The notes under the pieces were generated by a model. The model did no database searches and was not told the DNA's origin. It worked only from the letters and a program-made list of their open reading frames with translations. From NCBI RefSeq assembly GCF_021654335.1, contig NZ_AP023423.1, forward strand, positions 652,001 to 716,000: a stretch of 64,000 nt of DNA, written 5' to 3'. Made by a program: the position numbers and the translations under genes. This document shows positions 1-10,318 of the stretch, in pieces. Numbering within the stretch: the first letter of the stretch is position 1; every line of letters begins with the position of its first letter. This DNA is from Sideroxyarcus emersonii. Its GTDB lineage: Bacteria; Pseudomonadota; Gammaproteobacteria; Burkholderiales; Gallionellaceae.

Positions 1-983
<983 letters not shown>

Positions 984-1031
984 CACAATTGGGCGCTGCG
1001 GGCGCCGTTTGAAATGACTGGAAGCAGGGAA

Positions 1032-1670
1032 ATGATCACCATCGCCTTATCCAAAGGACGCATCTTCGAGGAAACGCTGCCGCTGTTGAAGGCGGCCGGC
1101 GTGACTGCGCTGGAAGACCCGGAGTCTTCGCGCAAGCTCATCCTGCCGACCAACCGCGACGATGTGCGCCTGATCATCGTGCGCGCCTCGGATGTGCCCA
1201 CCTATGTGCAGTACGGTGCCGCTGATCTGGGAGTGGCGGGCAAGGATGTGCTCAACGAGCACGGCGGCGAAGGCTTGTACCAGCCGATCGACCTGAATAT
1301 TGCCAGGTGCCGCATGATGGTCGCGGTACGCAACGATTTCGATTACGAATCGGCTGTTAAACAGGGTGCGCGCCTGCGCGTGGCGACGAAATATGTGAAG
1401 ACCGCGCGCGAACACTTCGCCGCCAAAGGCGTGCACGTGGATCTGATCAAGCTGTATGGCTCCATGGAGTTGGCGCCACTGGTCGGCTTGTCCGATGCCA
1501 TCGTCGACCTGGTGAGCAGTGGCGGTACGCTGAAGGCCAACAACCTCAAGGCAGTGGAGGAGATCGCGCCGATTTCTTCGCGGCTGGTGGTGAACCAGGC
1601 CTCCCTGAAGCTCAAGCGGGCGACGATCCAGCCGATGCTGGATGCCTTTGCCCAAGCGGTCAAACAATAA
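1032..1670 (+). CDS. hisG: ATP phosphoribosyltransferase, short form
   Basis: Catalyses the first step of histidine synthesis, joining ATP and PRPP. At about 212 residues it is the short HisGS form, which lacks the C-terminal regulatory domain. By family knowledge it needs a HisZ partner, and none is seen in this window. The protein opens with the family-typical [10 protein letters not shown]. The PRPP-binding segment [14 protein letters not shown] lies near residue 160. I chose the ATG preceded by GGAAG at seven bases. An in-frame ATG at 1014 would add six residues but has no convincing ribosome site. hisD follows after 11 bases. Confidence 0.95.
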   Translation: MITIALSKGRIFEETLPLLKAAGVTALEDPESSRKLILPTNRDDVRLIIVRASDVPTYVQYGAADLGVAGKDVLNEHGGEGLYQPIDLNIARCRMMVAVRNDFDYESAVKQGARLRVATKYVKTAREHFAAKGVHVDLIKLYGSMELAPLVGLSDAIVDLVSSGGTLKANNLKAVEEIAPISSRLVVNQASLKLKRATIQPMLDAFAQAVKQ

Positions 1671-1681
1671 GCGAGCCCGTC

Positions 1682-2980
1682 ATGAACATCACCAGACTAT
1701 CATCGAGGCAACCCGATTTCGAAGCCAGGCTGGGCAAGCTGCTGGCCTTTGAAGAAACTGCAGACGAGAAACTGGAAGCGACCGTCGCCGCCATCCTTGC
1801 CGATGTGAAGAAACGCGGCGATGAGGCCGTGCTGGAATACACGCGCAAATTCGACCGCCTGCCGCTGGCCGATGCCGCTGCGATGGAACTGCCGAAAGCC
1901 GAACTGAAAGCCGCGTTCGACGGCCTGCCGGCGGACCAGAAAGGCGCGCTGGAACAGGCTGCCGGGCGCGTCACCGATTATCACAAGAAGCAGGTGCAGG
2001 TTTCCTGGAATTACCTGGACGACGATGGCACCATGCTGGGGCAGCAGGTCACACCGCTGGATCGCGTCGGCCTGTATGTGCCCGGCGGCAAGGCCGCCTA
2101 TCCTTCCTCCGTGCTGATGAACGCCTTGCCTGCCAAAGTGGCCGGGGTGGCCGAGCTGATCATGGTGGTGCCCACGCCGGACGGCGTGAAGAACCAGCTG
2201 GTGCTGGCGGCAGCGTACCTGTCGGGCGTGGATCGCGTGTTCACCATCGGCGGCGCCCAAGCTGTGGCGGCACTGGCGTATGGCACGGACACCATTCCCA
2301 AGGTGGACAAGATCGTCGGCCCCGGCAATGCCTATGTCGCATCGGCCAAGCGTCGCGTATTCGGGGTGTGCGGCATCGATATGATCGCCGGTCCGTCCGA
2401 GATACTGGTCATTTGCGATGGCAAGACCGACCCCGACTGGGTGGCGATGGACTTGTTCTCGCAGGCCGAACACGACGAACTGGCGCAGGCCATCCTGCTG
2501 TCGCCGGACGAGTCCTTCATCGAGGCGGTGGCGGCCAGCGCCGACAAGTTGCTGGCCCAGATGGCGCGCAAGGACATCATCCGCACCGCGCTGCAGAACC
2601 GCGGGGCGCTGATCCATGTGGCGGATATGGACGAGGCCTGCCGGATCAGCAACCGCATCGCCCCAGAGCATCTGGAACTGTCGGTGGGCGACCCCAAGAC
2701 CTGGCTGCCCAAGCTCAAACACGCCGGAGCCATCTTCATGGGGCGTTACACCTCCGAGTCGCTGGGCGATTACTGCGCCGGGCCGAATCACGTTTTGCCG
2801 ACTTCCGGCACGGCACGGTTTTCCTCGCCGCTGGGGGTGTACGACTTCCAGAAACGCAGCAGCCTGATCCAGGTTTCACCCCAGGGTGCCCAAAAATTGG
2901 GCGAAATCGCCTCGATTCTGGCTTTTGGGGAGGGTTTGCAGGCCCATGCCCAGTCCGCCCTGTACAGAAAAGGAAAGTAG
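1682..2980 (+). CDS. hisD: Histidinol dehydrogenase
   Basis: Zinc- and NAD-dependent enzyme that oxidises L-histidinol to histidine, the last two steps of the pathway. Its 432 residues match the family length. Visible hallmarks are the glycine-rich [13 protein letters not shown] stretch, the zinc-ligand region SQAEHDE (Gln and His), the EHLELSV motif, and the C-terminal [12 protein letters not shown] that carries another metal-binding His. It is separated from hisG by only 11 bases and is presumably co-transcribed with it. The remaining his genes are not in this window. Confidence 0.97.
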   Translation: MNITRLSSRQPDFEARLGKLLAFEETADEKLEATVAAILADVKKRGDEAVLEYTRKFDRLPLADAAAMELPKAELKAAFDGLPADQKGALEQAAGRVTDYHKKQVQVSWNYLDDDGTMLGQQVTPLDRVGLYVPGGKAAYPSSVLMNALPAKVAGVAELIMVVPTPDGVKNQLVLAAAYLSGVDRVFTIGGAQAVAALAYGTDTIPKVDKIVGPGNAYVASAKRRVFGVCGIDMIAGPSEILVICDGKTDPDWVAMDLFSQAEHDELAQAILLSPDESFIEAVAASADKLLAQMARKDIIRTALQNRGALIHVADMDEACRISNRIAPEHLELSVGDPKTWLPKLKHAGAIFMGRYTSESLGDYCAGPNHVLPTSGTARFSSPLGVYDFQKRSSLIQVSPQGAQKLGEIASILAFGEGLQAHAQSALYRKGK

Positions 2981-2982
2981 GG

Positions 2983-3011
2983 TTGTGTCTTTGGGGGGCT
3001 TTAGGTAGAAT
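2983..3011 (+). promoter_or_regulatory. Sigma70-type promoter for rpmB-rpmG
   Basis: TTGTGT (-35) and TAGAAT (-10) are separated by 17 bases immediately after the hisD stop. The spacing is ideal and the element lies about 35 bases before the rpmB start. It would let the ribosomal protein pair be expressed independently of the his genes. Confidence 0.6.
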
Positions 3012-3046
3012 CGCGCCTCTTTGAAAAACTGGTTGGGGAAATTGTC

Positions 3047-3283
3047 ATGGCACGCGTCTGTCAAGTAACTGGGAAAAAGCCCATGGTGGGCAACAACATC
3101 TCCCACGCGAACAATAAAACCAAGCGTCGTTTCTTGCCGAATCTGCAACGTCGCCGCTTGTGGGTGGAATCTGAGAACCGTTGGGTGTCTTTGCGCCTGA
3201 CTAATGCTGCACTGCGCACCATCGACAAGAACGGCATCGACGCTGTCCTGTTCGAGATGCGTGCCCGCGGCGAGAAGGTATAA
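3047..3283 (+). CDS. rpmB: 50S ribosomal protein L28
   Basis: Basic 78-residue ribosomal protein of the large subunit. [27 protein letters not shown] is the characteristic L28 N-terminus (shown split: [16 protein letters not shown], then [11 protein letters not shown]). The length is standard. It is followed after 12 bases by rpmG, the usual bacterial partner, and the two end at a strong terminator. It has its own promoter downstream of hisD. Confidence 0.98.
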   Translation: MARVCQVTGKKPMVGNNISHANNKTKRRFLPNLQRRRLWVESENRWVSLRLTNAALRTIDKNGIDAVLFEMRARGEKV

Positions 3284-3295
3284 AGGAGAAATACT

Positions 3296-3463
3296 GTGGC
3301 AAAAGGCGCACGCGAAAAGATCAAGCTGGAATCCTCCGCCGGTACGGGGCATTTCTACACCACCAACAAGAACAAGCGCACCACCCCGGAAAAGCTCGAA
3401 TTCATGAAGTTCGACCCGGTGGCTCGCAAGCATGTGGCATACAAGGAAACCAAGCTGAAGTGA
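3296..3463 (+). CDS. rpmG: 50S ribosomal protein L33 (cysteine-free form)
   Basis: A 55-residue large-subunit protein beginning [20 protein letters not shown] and ending VAYKETKLK. The start is GTG, with AAAGGAGA seven bases upstream. It contains no cysteine, so it is the zinc-independent (C-minus) version of L33; the zinc form would show two CxxC pairs. It follows rpmB directly and is the last gene before a bidirectional terminator. It is shorter than most automatic gene-length cut-offs. Confidence 0.96.
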   Translation: MAKGAREKIKLESSAGTGHFYTTNKNKRTTPEKLEFMKFDPVARKHVAYKETKLK

Positions 3464-3480
3464 TCCAGGCTTGAATCCGG

Positions 3481-3509
3481 AAAAAGCCCGCAGCATTGCG
3501 GGCTTTTTT
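3481..3509. terminator. Bidirectional intrinsic terminator between rpmG and the lipoprotein gene
   Basis: A 7-bp perfect stem GCCCGCA/TGCGGGC with a GCAT loop (3486-3503) is followed by six T on the plus strand and preceded by five A, which gives a U tract on the minus strand. It serves convergent transcripts. The minus-strand lipoprotein stop codon lies inside the T tract. Confidence 0.9.
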
Positions 3510-3879
3510 ATTGCTTTTGCCCGCTGGCGGGGGGAGGCTTCGTGCTGCTGAAGGTGGCGAGGAACTTCTGCTTGGCGGCATTCAGGTAGCTGTCGCTGCA
3601 CGAGCCCTGATATTCCAGCCAGTGAACGGTGTTGTTGGTGAGAACGATGCTGCCGGAGATGATGGCGCTTCCCGCAGAAACGGCCAGCGCGGCAGCCAGG
3701 CAATCGCCGTTGTTGCTGGAGCAGTTCGGATTGAAATCGACCGCCCTGAGGGTCATGCTTTTGGTGTAGGTCTCGCACGAAGAATTCATCGCCTCTTCCT
3801 GGTCGACCACCGGGACAACGACGCAGGCCGCCAGCGGGAGCGCCAGCAAGCCGACCGGAAGTGCCCTCAGGATGCCCAT
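3508..3879 (-). CDS. Small lipoprotein of unknown function
   Basis: A 123-residue protein I do not recognise. It starts MGILRALPVGLLALPLAAC, a short hydrophobic signal ending in a lipobox (LAAC), so it should be lipid-anchored after signal peptidase II cleavage. The mature part is small, has several cysteines (SSCETY, PNCSSNNGDCL, GSCSDSYL) and an Ala-rich middle stretch. It lies 19 bases downstream of the SpoIIAA-like gene on the same strand. The ATG at 3879 was chosen because earlier in-frame starts would place the signal peptide internally and overlap the neighbour. Confidence 0.7.
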   Translation of the reverse strand: MGILRALPVGLLALPLAACVVVPVVDQEEAMNSSCETYTKSMTLRAVDFNPNCSSNNGDCLAAALAVSAGSAIISGSIVLTNNTVHWLEYQGSCSDSYLNAAKQKFLATFSSTKPPPASGQKQ

Positions 3880-3898
3880 CTGGCGCGAGGGCGGGGCG

Positions 3899-4246
3899 CT
3901 ATTGTTCGGCCCAGGTTTGCGCTTCGCTGTAATCGTCGAATACGCGGATATCGGCATCGACGAACAGGCGCGACAGCCATGCCTGCCAGGCGAGCCATTG
4001 GTCGTCGGTGACCACGGCGATCCGGTTGAAGTCGTGGTTATGCTCGCGGCGGAAGAACTTGAGCTCCTCCCAGGCGACATCGGGCGTATAGCCGAGCATC
4101 CCGCGCAAATCGAACAGCAGGTTCACCTTGCCGGGCGTCGTGAGCTTGTACAGTGCGTGTTCTTCGAACTGCTTGAAATCGGCGATGGTGAATTCGCCCA
4201 TCACGGCGATGTTGACGAGGTTGTTTTCTTCTTCGATGGTGATCAT
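3899..4246 (-). CDS. SpoIIAA-like (STAS-related) protein
   Basis: A 115-residue cytosolic protein of the SpoIIAA-like family. The signs are an opening acidic strand MITIEEENNLVNIAVMGEFT, a helix ending KQFEEHAL, the central LLFDLRGMLGYTPDVAWEELKFF, and the IAVVTDDQWLAW segment. Family members adopt a STAS-like fold, but no catalytic role is established. The start overlaps the stop of the upstream EamA transporter as ATGA, implying translational coupling. The partner or ligand cannot be told from sequence. Confidence 0.75.
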   Translation of the reverse strand: MITIEEENNLVNIAVMGEFTIADFKQFEEHALYKLTTPGKVNLLFDLRGMLGYTPDVAWEELKFFRREHNHDFNRIAVVTDDQWLAWQAWLSRLFVDADIRVFDDYSEAQTWAEQ

Positions 4247-5097
4247 TTGCGGGCCTCTGTGTGGGTGGGTGCTAGGCGTAAGCTTAACATGCCGCTGGCG
4301 ATGATGAGCGCGATGCCGATCCATGCGCTGAAGCTCGGCAGCTCATGCCAGATGATCAGCCCGAATAGTGCCGAGAACACGATGGTGCTGTAGGCCAGGC
4401 TGCCGACCACCAGTGTCTGCCCGGTGCGGTGGGCGCGGGTCAGGGCGAGCTGGGCGAAGGTGGCCGAAGCGCCGATGGAGACGAGCAGCGGCAGGTCGCT
4501 CGCCGCAACCGCGTGCAGCTGGTCTTGCAGCACCCATGCGCCGCTGGACAGCGAGGCGATCAGGTTGAAATAGAACACGATGCGCATCCCCGACTCGCCC
4601 AGTTCGTTGAGCTGGCGCACATTGAGAATCGCCACTGCGGCGAGCAGGCCGGAACTCAGTCCGAGCAAACCGGGCAGCAACTGGTCCTTTGCCAGAGTCG
4701 GGTGCAGCAACAGCGCGACCCCGACGAAGCCGAGCGCCAGGGCGCTGCTCAAGGGAATGTGGAACTTTTCCTTCAAAACCAGCACGGTCAGCACCGCGAG
4801 GAACAGCGATGAGGTGTAGTTCAGCGTGATGGCTGTCGCCAGCGGCAGCGTGCTGATGCAATAGAAAAACAGCATCATCGCAACCGATCCGGACAGGCCC
4901 CGCCACAGATGGCCGCGCCAGTGCCGGGTATACAGGGTGACCCGGGCGCGCTGCAGCATGGCATAGACGATGAGCAGGCCGAAGAAAGAACGGTAGAAGA
5001 CGAGCTCGCTGCTGGAGAACTGCTGGGCGCCGAGCTTGACCAGCACACCCATGCCGGCGAAGAGCAAACCGGCGACCAGCATCCATAGCGCGCCCAC
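4243..5097 (-). CDS. EamA/DMT-family inner membrane transporter
   Basis: A 284-residue very hydrophobic protein with about ten predicted membrane segments arranged as two EamA repeats (GALWMLVAGLLFAGMGVLVK at the start, ASATFAQLALTRAHRTG in the second half). It belongs to the drug/metabolite transporter superfamily, and the substrate is not predictable. It lies six bases downstream of the Rieske gene and overlaps the SpoIIAA-like start, so the three likely form one transcript. Confidence 0.88.
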   Translation of the reverse strand: MGALWMLVAGLLFAGMGVLVKLGAQQFSSSELVFYRSFFGLLIVYAMLQRARVTLYTRHWRGHLWRGLSGSVAMMLFFYCISTLPLATAITLNYTSSLFLAVLTVLVLKEKFHIPLSSALALGFVGVALLLHPTLAKDQLLPGLLGLSSGLLAAVAILNVRQLNELGESGMRIVFYFNLIASLSSGAWVLQDQLHAVAASDLPLLVSIGASATFAQLALTRAHRTGQTLVVGSLAYSTIVFSALFGLIIWHELPSFSAWIGIALIIASGMLSLRLAPTHTEARK

Positions 5098-5103
5098 TGC
5101 GAA

Positions 5104-6210
5104 TTACTTCAGGTGCGGTCCCAGGTTGCGGCGCAGGAATTCGTGGAAATGCAGCATGCCGTCCTCGGTTGGCGACTGGTAGGGGCCGACTTCCTCGATG
5201 CTCTGCTTGTACAGGGCGCGCCGTCCCTGGTGCATGCGCATGCAGATGATGTCGTCTTCCACCGCGGTCTCGTGGTAGGCCTTCTTCTCGGCTTCGATGT
5301 AATCGCGCTCGAACAGCACGATGTCTTCCGGGTAGTAGAACTCCACGATGTTGGTGCAGGCATCGGTGCCCCGCGGCACGACGGTGCTCACCACCAGCGT
5401 GTTCGGGTACCACTCGACCATGATGTTGGGGTAATAGGTCAGCCAGATCGCGCCGTACTTCGGCAGTTCGCCGTTGTTGTAGCGCAATATCTGTTCCGAC
5501 CATTTGCCGTACACGGCGCTGCCGGGTTTGCGCAGATCCCTGTGGATGCCCACGGTCTGTACGCTGTATTGCTCCCCGAATTCCCACTTCAGGTCGTCGC
5601 AATCGACCATCTGGCCGAGGCCGGGATGGAATGGCACGACATGGTAGTCTTCCTGGTAGACCTCGATGAACGTCTTCCAGTTGAAGTTGTATTCATCCAC
5701 TTCCACGCGATCGAACATGTAGCCCGAAAAATCGATCTCCTTGAATGCCGGCATGGTCGCCAGGTCCTTGGCGATGTCGCGCTGCCCGGCGAACAGCAGT
5801 CCGTTCCAGTTTTGCAACGGGGTCTTGTTCAGGTGCAGACAGGGGTTGTTGGGGAAATATGGGGCGCCGATCAGTTCCCCGCTGGTCTTGTAGGTCCAGC
5901 GATGCAGCGGGCACACGATGTTTTTCGCGTTGCCGCGGCCTTCCAGCATGGTGGCCTGGCGGTGGCGGCAGATGTTGGAAAGCAACTCGACGCCGCCTTC
6001 GTTGCGTACCAGCATCTTGGCTTTGTCCATCCATTCGACCACGTGATAGTCGCCGAGGTTGGGTACCATCAATTCATGCCCGACGTATTTCGGCCCCGCA
6101 TCGAGCAGCACGCGCTGCTCGACCTCCAGCACTTTCGGATCGAAATACCAGCTCAATGGCGGTTGCGCAGATACCGGAGCGAACTGTTGCGGTTTGGCGA
6201 TTTCGGACAT
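5104..6210 (-). CDS. Rieske non-heme iron oxygenase, alpha-subunit family
   Basis: A 368-residue ring-hydroxylating-type oxygenase. The Rieske [2Fe-2S] ligands are C81-x-H83 and C100-x2-H103 (NICRHRQ, VCPLHRW). The mononuclear iron site begins with H190 and H195 in YQEDYHVVPFHPGL, and an acidic stretch AVEDDIICMR lies near the C-terminus. The substrate is unknown. It diverges from xseB-ispA-dxs, which invites an isoprenoid- or lipid-related guess, but that is only context. I chose the internal ATG with GAAAGAG upstream over a GTG two codons earlier. Confidence 0.85.
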   Translation of the reverse strand: MSEIAKPQQFAPVSAQPPLSWYFDPKVLEVEQRVLLDAGPKYVGHELMVPNLGDYHVVEWMDKAKMLVRNEGGVELLSNICRHRQATMLEGRGNAKNIVCPLHRWTYKTSGELIGAPYFPNNPCLHLNKTPLQNWNGLLFAGQRDIAKDLATMPAFKEIDFSGYMFDRVEVDEYNFNWKTFIEVYQEDYHVVPFHPGLGQMVDCDDLKWEFGEQYSVQTVGIHRDLRKPGSAVYGKWSEQILRYNNGELPKYGAIWLTYYPNIMVEWYPNTLVVSTVVPRGTDACTNIVEFYYPEDIVLFERDYIEAEKKAYHETAVEDDIICMRMHQGRRALYKQSIEEVGPYQSPTEDGMLHFHEFLRRNLGPHLK

Positions 6211-6284
6211 ACCCACTCTTTCTGTGAATACGATTTTCAGGGGGGTGGGATTGTCCCCGAAATTCGAGGGGGGGGCAATAAAAA

Positions 6285-6314
6285 TTGGCTCTGCGTCGGG
6301 GGCTTGGGTAAAAT
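6285..6314 (+). promoter_or_regulatory. Sigma70-type promoter for xseB-ispA-dxs
   Basis: TTGGCT and TAAAAT are separated by 18 bases, about 40 bases before the xseB start, in the divergent gap with the Rieske gene. The motif quality is moderate. Confidence 0.5.
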
Positions 6315-6352
6315 GCCGCCCTTACGCAAAATTGACGTGTATGGGAATCGAG

Positions 6353-6598
6353 ATGGCGGCAAAATCCGGCAAGACACAAAGTTTCGAGGCGGCGCTGGCA
6401 GAGTTGGAACACGTAGTGGCGGAGATGGAGTCCGGCAAGCTGGCGCTGGAAGATTCGCTGGCTGCCTACAAGCGCGGCGCCGAATTGCTGTCGTTCTGCC
6501 GCACCCGCCTGGACGAGGCGCAACAGCAGGTGCGCATGCTGGAAGAAGGAACGCTCAAGGATTTCACCGTACCTGGCGATGCCGGCGCAGATAGATAA
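6353..6598 (+). CDS. xseB: Exodeoxyribonuclease VII small subunit
   Basis: An 81-residue small subunit that caps the XseA catalytic chain in the single-strand nuclease ExoVII. The helical signature FEAALAELEHVVAEMESGKL followed by LEDSLAAYKRG is diagnostic. The start ATG has GGGA six bases upstream; an ATG at 6341 would add four residues. Its TAA overlaps the ispA ATG by one base (TAATG), implying coupled translation. xseA is elsewhere. The xseB-ispA-dxs order is conserved in proteobacteria. Confidence 0.95.
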   Translation: MAAKSGKTQSFEAALAELEHVVAEMESGKLALEDSLAAYKRGAELLSFCRTRLDEAQQQVRMLEEGTLKDFTVPGDAGADR

Positions 6599-7485
6599 TG
6601 TCCGATTTTTCCTCCTGGGTTTCCGCCCGCCAATCCCGTTTTGAAGAAGTATTGATGCGCCTGCTGCCGCAGGCCGATGTGCTGCCGCAGCGCCTGCATG
6701 CCGCCATGCGCTACAGCGTGCTGGAGGGCGGCAAGCGCGTGCGCCCCTTGCTGGCCTATGCGGCCGGTGAGCTGGCGGGGGCGACCGTCGAGCGCGTCGA
6801 GATCGCCGCCGCCGCGGTTGAACTGATCCATGCCTATTCGCTGGTGCATGACGACATGCCCTGCATGGACGACGACGTGCTGCGCCGCGGCAAGCCGACC
6901 TGCCATGTCGAATACGATGAAGCGACTGCGCTGCTGGTGGGTGACGCATTGCAAAGCCTGGCGTTCCAGCTGTTGTCCGAGCACCGGCTGAGCGACGATG
7001 CGGCCAAACAATTGCAGATGGTGAAATTGCTGGCGGTAGCAAGCGGCTCGCGCGGCATGGCGGGCGGCCAGGCCATCGACCTGGCCAGCGTGGGCAAGCA
7101 GCTGGCACTGCCCGAGCTGGAGCAGATGCACATATACAAGACCGGCGCGTTGATCCGCGCCGCCATCCTGCTCGGTGCCCATTGCGGCACCCTGCACCAG
7201 GCACAGCTCGATCAGCTCGACCGTTATGGCAAGTGCGTCGGGCTGGCGTTCCAGGTGGTGGACGACGTCCTCGACAGCGAGGCCGATACCGCCACCCTGG
7301 GCAAGACAGCCGGCAAGGATGCCGACAACGACAAGCCGACCTATGTGACCTTGCTGGGTGTGCAGGCGGCCAGGAAGATGGCCGCAGACCTGCATGGCGA
7401 TGCGCTGGAGGCGCTGGCCGGATTCGGCGCAGAAGCCCGGCGGTTGCGCGAATTGGCCGATTTCATCGTGATGAGAAAATTCTGA
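6598..7485 (+). CDS. ispA: Farnesyl diphosphate synthase
   Basis: A 295-residue short-chain polyprenyl diphosphate synthase that condenses IPP with DMAPP/GPP to give FPP in the cytosol. The first aspartate-rich motif DDMPCMD spans residues 85-91 and the second is DDVLD at 222-226. GGKRVRP, in the substrate-binding region, sits near residue 45. Chain length (FPP versus GPP or GGPP) is inferred from family and operon. The gene overlaps both neighbours by single bases (TAATG, TGATG). Confidence 0.95.
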   Translation: MSDFSSWVSARQSRFEEVLMRLLPQADVLPQRLHAAMRYSVLEGGKRVRPLLAYAAGELAGATVERVEIAAAAVELIHAYSLVHDDMPCMDDDVLRRGKPTCHVEYDEATALLVGDALQSLAFQLLSEHRLSDDAAKQLQMVKLLAVASGSRGMAGGQAIDLASVGKQLALPELEQMHIYKTGALIRAAILLGAHCGTLHQAQLDQLDRYGKCVGLAFQVVDDVLDSEADTATLGKTAGKDADNDKPTYVTLLGVQAARKMAADLHGDALEALAGFGAEARRLRELADFIVMRKF

Positions 7486-9329
7486 TGTACCCATTGCTCC
7501 AGACCATCGATACCCCGGACGACCTGCGCAAGCTGGAACGTGGACAATTGCCGCAACTGGCGGACGAGCTGCGCGCCTTCCTGATCGAGTCGGTCAGCAA
7601 GACCGGCGGCCATCTTTCTTCCAACCTCGGCACGGTGGAACTGACCGTCGCGCTGCACTATATCTACAACACGCCGGAGGACCGGCTGGTATGGGATGTC
7701 GGCCATCAGACCTATGCGCACAAGATACTCACCGGACGCCGTGCGGCGATGAGCACCTTGCGCATGAAGGACGGCATCGCCGGGTTCCCCAAGCGCAGCG
7801 AAAGCCCATACGATGCCTTCGGCACCGGGCATTCCAGCACATCGATCTCCGCCGCACTCGGCATGGCGGTGGCATCGCGGCTGGCCGGCAAGGACAACCG
7901 CTCGGTCGCCATCATCGGCGACGGCGCGATGTCCGGCGGCATGGCCTTCGAGGCGCTGAACAATGCCGGTGCCATGGATGCTAACCTGCTGGTCATCCTC
8001 AACGACAACGACATGTCTATTTCGCGCCCCGTGGGCGCGCTGAACAATTACCTGGCGAAACTGATGTCCGGCCGTTTCTATGCGGCGATGCGGCGCGGCA
8101 GCGAAAAGATACTGAAAGGCATGCCGCCGGTGCTGGAGTTCGCCAAACGGGCCGAAGAGCACGTCAAGGGCATGGTCACGCCGGGCACACTGTTCGAGGA
8201 GTTCGGCTTCAACTACATCGGCCCCATCGACGGGCACGACCTGGATGTGCTGGTCGAGACGCTGGGCAACATCCGCAAGCTGGAAGGGCCGCAGTTCCTG
8301 CATATCGTCACGCAGAAGGGCAAAGGCTACCCGCAGGCCGAGGACGATTGCGTGCTGTATCACGGCGTCGGCAAGTTCGACCCGAACCAGGGCATCACGC
8401 CCAAGCCCAGCAGCAAGCTGACTTATACGCAGGTGTTCGGCGAATGGCTGTGCGACATGGCGGCACAGGATGCGCGCCTGGTCGGCGTCACCCCGGCGAT
8501 GTGCGAAGGCTCCGGCATGGTCGAGTTCGCCGCGAAATTCCCGCAGCGCTATTTTGATGTGGGTATCGCCGAGCAGCATGCGCTCACCTTCGCGGCCGGC
8601 CTCGCCTGCGACGGATTCAAGCCGGTGGTGGCGATCTACTCGACCTTCCTGCAGCGCGCCTACGACCAGCTCATCCACGATGTCGCCATCCAGAACCTGC
8701 CGGTCGTGCTGGCCATCGACCGCGGCGGCCTGGTCGGCGCCGACGGCGCCACGCATGCGGGCAGCTTCGACCTGAGCTATCTGCGCAGCATCCCCAACAT
8801 GACGGTGATGGCGCCGGCGGATGAATACGAATGCCGGCAGATGCTGAGCACGGCGTTCCATCTCGACACGCCCACCGCAGTGCGTTATCCGCGCGGAACA
8901 GGGCCCGGCGTGACAGTGCGCAAGGACCTGCAGGCGATCGCGGTGGGCAAGGGCGAGGTGCGGCGCAAGGGTGGCAAGGTCGCCATCCTGGCGTTCGGTT
9001 CCATGCTGGCGCCCGCGCTGCAGGCGGCCGACCAACTCGATGCCACCGTCGTCAACATGCGCTTCATCAAACCGCTGGACGAGGAACTGGTGCAGCAGCT
9101 CGCGCGCGAGCATGCGCTGCTGGTCACCGTGGAAGAGAACGCCATTCAGGGCGGGGCCGGCAGCGCGGTGGCCGAATGCCTGGCCCGGCACGGCATCGTT
9201 GCGGCCATGCTGCACCTGGGCCTGCCGGACGAGTTCCTGGAACAGGGCGATCCAGCCCGGATGCTGGCCGATTGCGGCCTGGATGCGGCGGGCATCGTCC
9301 GTTCCATCCGGGAAAAGCTGGCCGGATAA
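7485..9329 (+). CDS. dxs: 1-deoxy-D-xylulose-5-phosphate synthase
   Basis: A 614-residue thiamine-diphosphate enzyme that makes DXP from pyruvate and glyceraldehyde-3-phosphate, the entry point of the MEP isoprenoid pathway. The TPP/Mg motif [18 protein letters not shown]...NDN is present, as are the early [14 protein letters not shown] and the transketolase C-terminal segments ([26 protein letters not shown]). Translation starts within the ispA stop (TGATG), so supply of precursor and prenyl chain synthesis are coupled. A longer open frame upstream is only the ispA region read in another phase. Confidence 0.97.
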   Translation: MYPLLQTIDTPDDLRKLERGQLPQLADELRAFLIESVSKTGGHLSSNLGTVELTVALHYIYNTPEDRLVWDVGHQTYAHKILTGRRAAMSTLRMKDGIAGFPKRSESPYDAFGTGHSSTSISAALGMAVASRLAGKDNRSVAIIGDGAMSGGMAFEALNNAGAMDANLLVILNDNDMSISRPVGALNNYLAKLMSGRFYAAMRRGSEKILKGMPPVLEFAKRAEEHVKGMVTPGTLFEEFGFNYIGPIDGHDLDVLVETLGNIRKLEGPQFLHIVTQKGKGYPQAEDDCVLYHGVGKFDPNQGITPKPSSKLTYTQVFGEWLCDMAAQDARLVGVTPAMCEGSGMVEFAAKFPQRYFDVGIAEQHALTFAAGLACDGFKPVVAIYSTFLQRAYDQLIHDVAIQNLPVVLAIDRGGLVGADGATHAGSFDLSYLRSIPNMTVMAPADEYECRQMLSTAFHLDTPTAVRYPRGTGPGVTVRKDLQAIAVGKGEVRRKGGKVAILAFGSMLAPALQAADQLDATVVNMRFIKPLDEELVQQLAREHALLVTVEENAIQGGAGSAVAECLARHGIVAAMLHLGLPDEFLEQGDPARMLADCGLDAAGIVRSIREKLAG

Positions 9330-9334
9330 TATTT

Positions 9335-9366
9335 CCCGACAATAATAGTCGGGCATTGGGTATAAT
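9335..9366 (+). promoter_or_regulatory. folE2: folE2 promoter with overlapping inverted repeat
   Basis: A consensus TATAAT at 9361-9366 lies 31 bases before the folE2 ATG. A CCGACA about 19 bases upstream could be a poor -35. Over that -35 lies a 6-bp inverted repeat CCCGAC/GTCGGG with an AT-rich 7-base spacer (9335-9353). It might be an operator, or a weak hairpin ending the dxs transcript. Confidence 0.45.
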
Positions 9367-9397
9367 TCCTCCCCTGACCTAACACGGAGAATTCGAC

Positions 9398-10195
9398 ATG
9401 AATGCCGTCACACCCATCGCCGATGTGCAAAACAGTGCAGACACCCGCCAGCTGGCGATCAACAAGGTCGGCATCAAGAGCATCCGTCATCCCGTCGTTG
9501 TTCGGGACAAGAGCGTGGGGGTGCAGCACACCATCGCAACTTTCAACATGTACGTGCACCTGCCGCACAACTTCAAGGGCACGCACATGTCCCGCTTCGT
9601 GCAGATACTCAACCAGCACGGGCGCGAGATCACGGTCGAATCGTTCGAGAGCATCCTGCGCGAGATGACGGACAAGCTGGAGGCCAGGTCCGGCTATATC
9701 GAGATGGCTTTCCCGTATTTCGTGAACAAGACCGCGCCGGTGTCGGGCGTGCAGAGCCTGCTCGATTACGATGTCACGTTCATCGGCGAGATCGTCGAGG
9801 GCAAGTACCGCTTCACCATGAAGGTGCAGATCCCGGTCACCAGCCTGTGCCCATGCTCCAAGGAGATCTCCGAACGCGGAGCGCACAACCAGCGTTCTCA
9901 TGTCACCATCACCGTGCGCACCAAGCGCTCGGTCTGGATCGAAGAGGTGGTGCGGGTTGCCGAAGAACAGGCGTCGAGCGAGCTGTACGGCCTGCTGAAG
10001 CGTCCCGACGAGAAGTTCGTCACCGAACGCGCCTATGACAATCCGAAGTTCGTCGAGGACATGGTGCGCGACGTGGCGGCCGTGCTGAATGCGGATGAGC
10101 GCATCGATGCTTACGTCGTGGAATCCGAGAATTTCGAGTCTATCCATAACCATTCGGCCTACGCCCTGATCGAACGGGACAAAACCAAAGAATAG
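9398..10195 (+). CDS. folE2: GTP cyclohydrolase FolE2 (type IB)
   Basis: A 265-residue tunnelling-fold enzyme converting GTP to 7,8-dihydroneopterin triphosphate for tetrahydrofolate synthesis. The metal/active-site motif [19 protein letters not shown] carries Cys151, Cys153 and His163. FolE2 replaces the zinc-dependent FolE in many bacteria and can use other metals. In several species it is induced by zinc limitation through Zur, but I see no Zur-like box upstream here. The start has CGGAG nine bases before the ATG. Confidence 0.96.
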   Translation: MNAVTPIADVQNSADTRQLAINKVGIKSIRHPVVVRDKSVGVQHTIATFNMYVHLPHNFKGTHMSRFVQILNQHGREITVESFESILREMTDKLEARSGYIEMAFPYFVNKTAPVSGVQSLLDYDVTFIGEIVEGKYRFTMKVQIPVTSLCPCSKEISERGAHNQRSHVTITVRTKRSVWIEEVVRVAEEQASSELYGLLKRPDEKFVTERAYDNPKFVEDMVRDVAAVLNADERIDAYVVESENFESIHNHSAYALIERDKTKE

Positions 10196-10249
10196 GGTTC
10201 GGGATGCGGGATTCAGGGGGCTCAGGTTTTGCCCCGCCTCCAGTCTCCC

Positions 10250-10276
10250 CTTGAAATTCTCCCAACCATCCCCATC
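10250..10276 (+). promoter_or_regulatory. htpG: Sigma32 heat-shock promoter for htpG
   Basis: CTTGAAA (10250-10256) is followed after 13 bases by CCCCATC (10270-10276), an excellent match to the RpoH -35/-10 elements, 43 bases before the htpG start. Confidence 0.85.
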
Positions 10277-10318
10277 TCCCCCCGCGTCGTCAAACCACTT
10301 CGCAACAGGAGATAAAAA

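Noticed and set aside
7182..7484. Longer dxs start inside ispA
   Set aside because: The extra residues are the ispA sequence in another frame; the coupled TGATG start gives the normal Dxs length.
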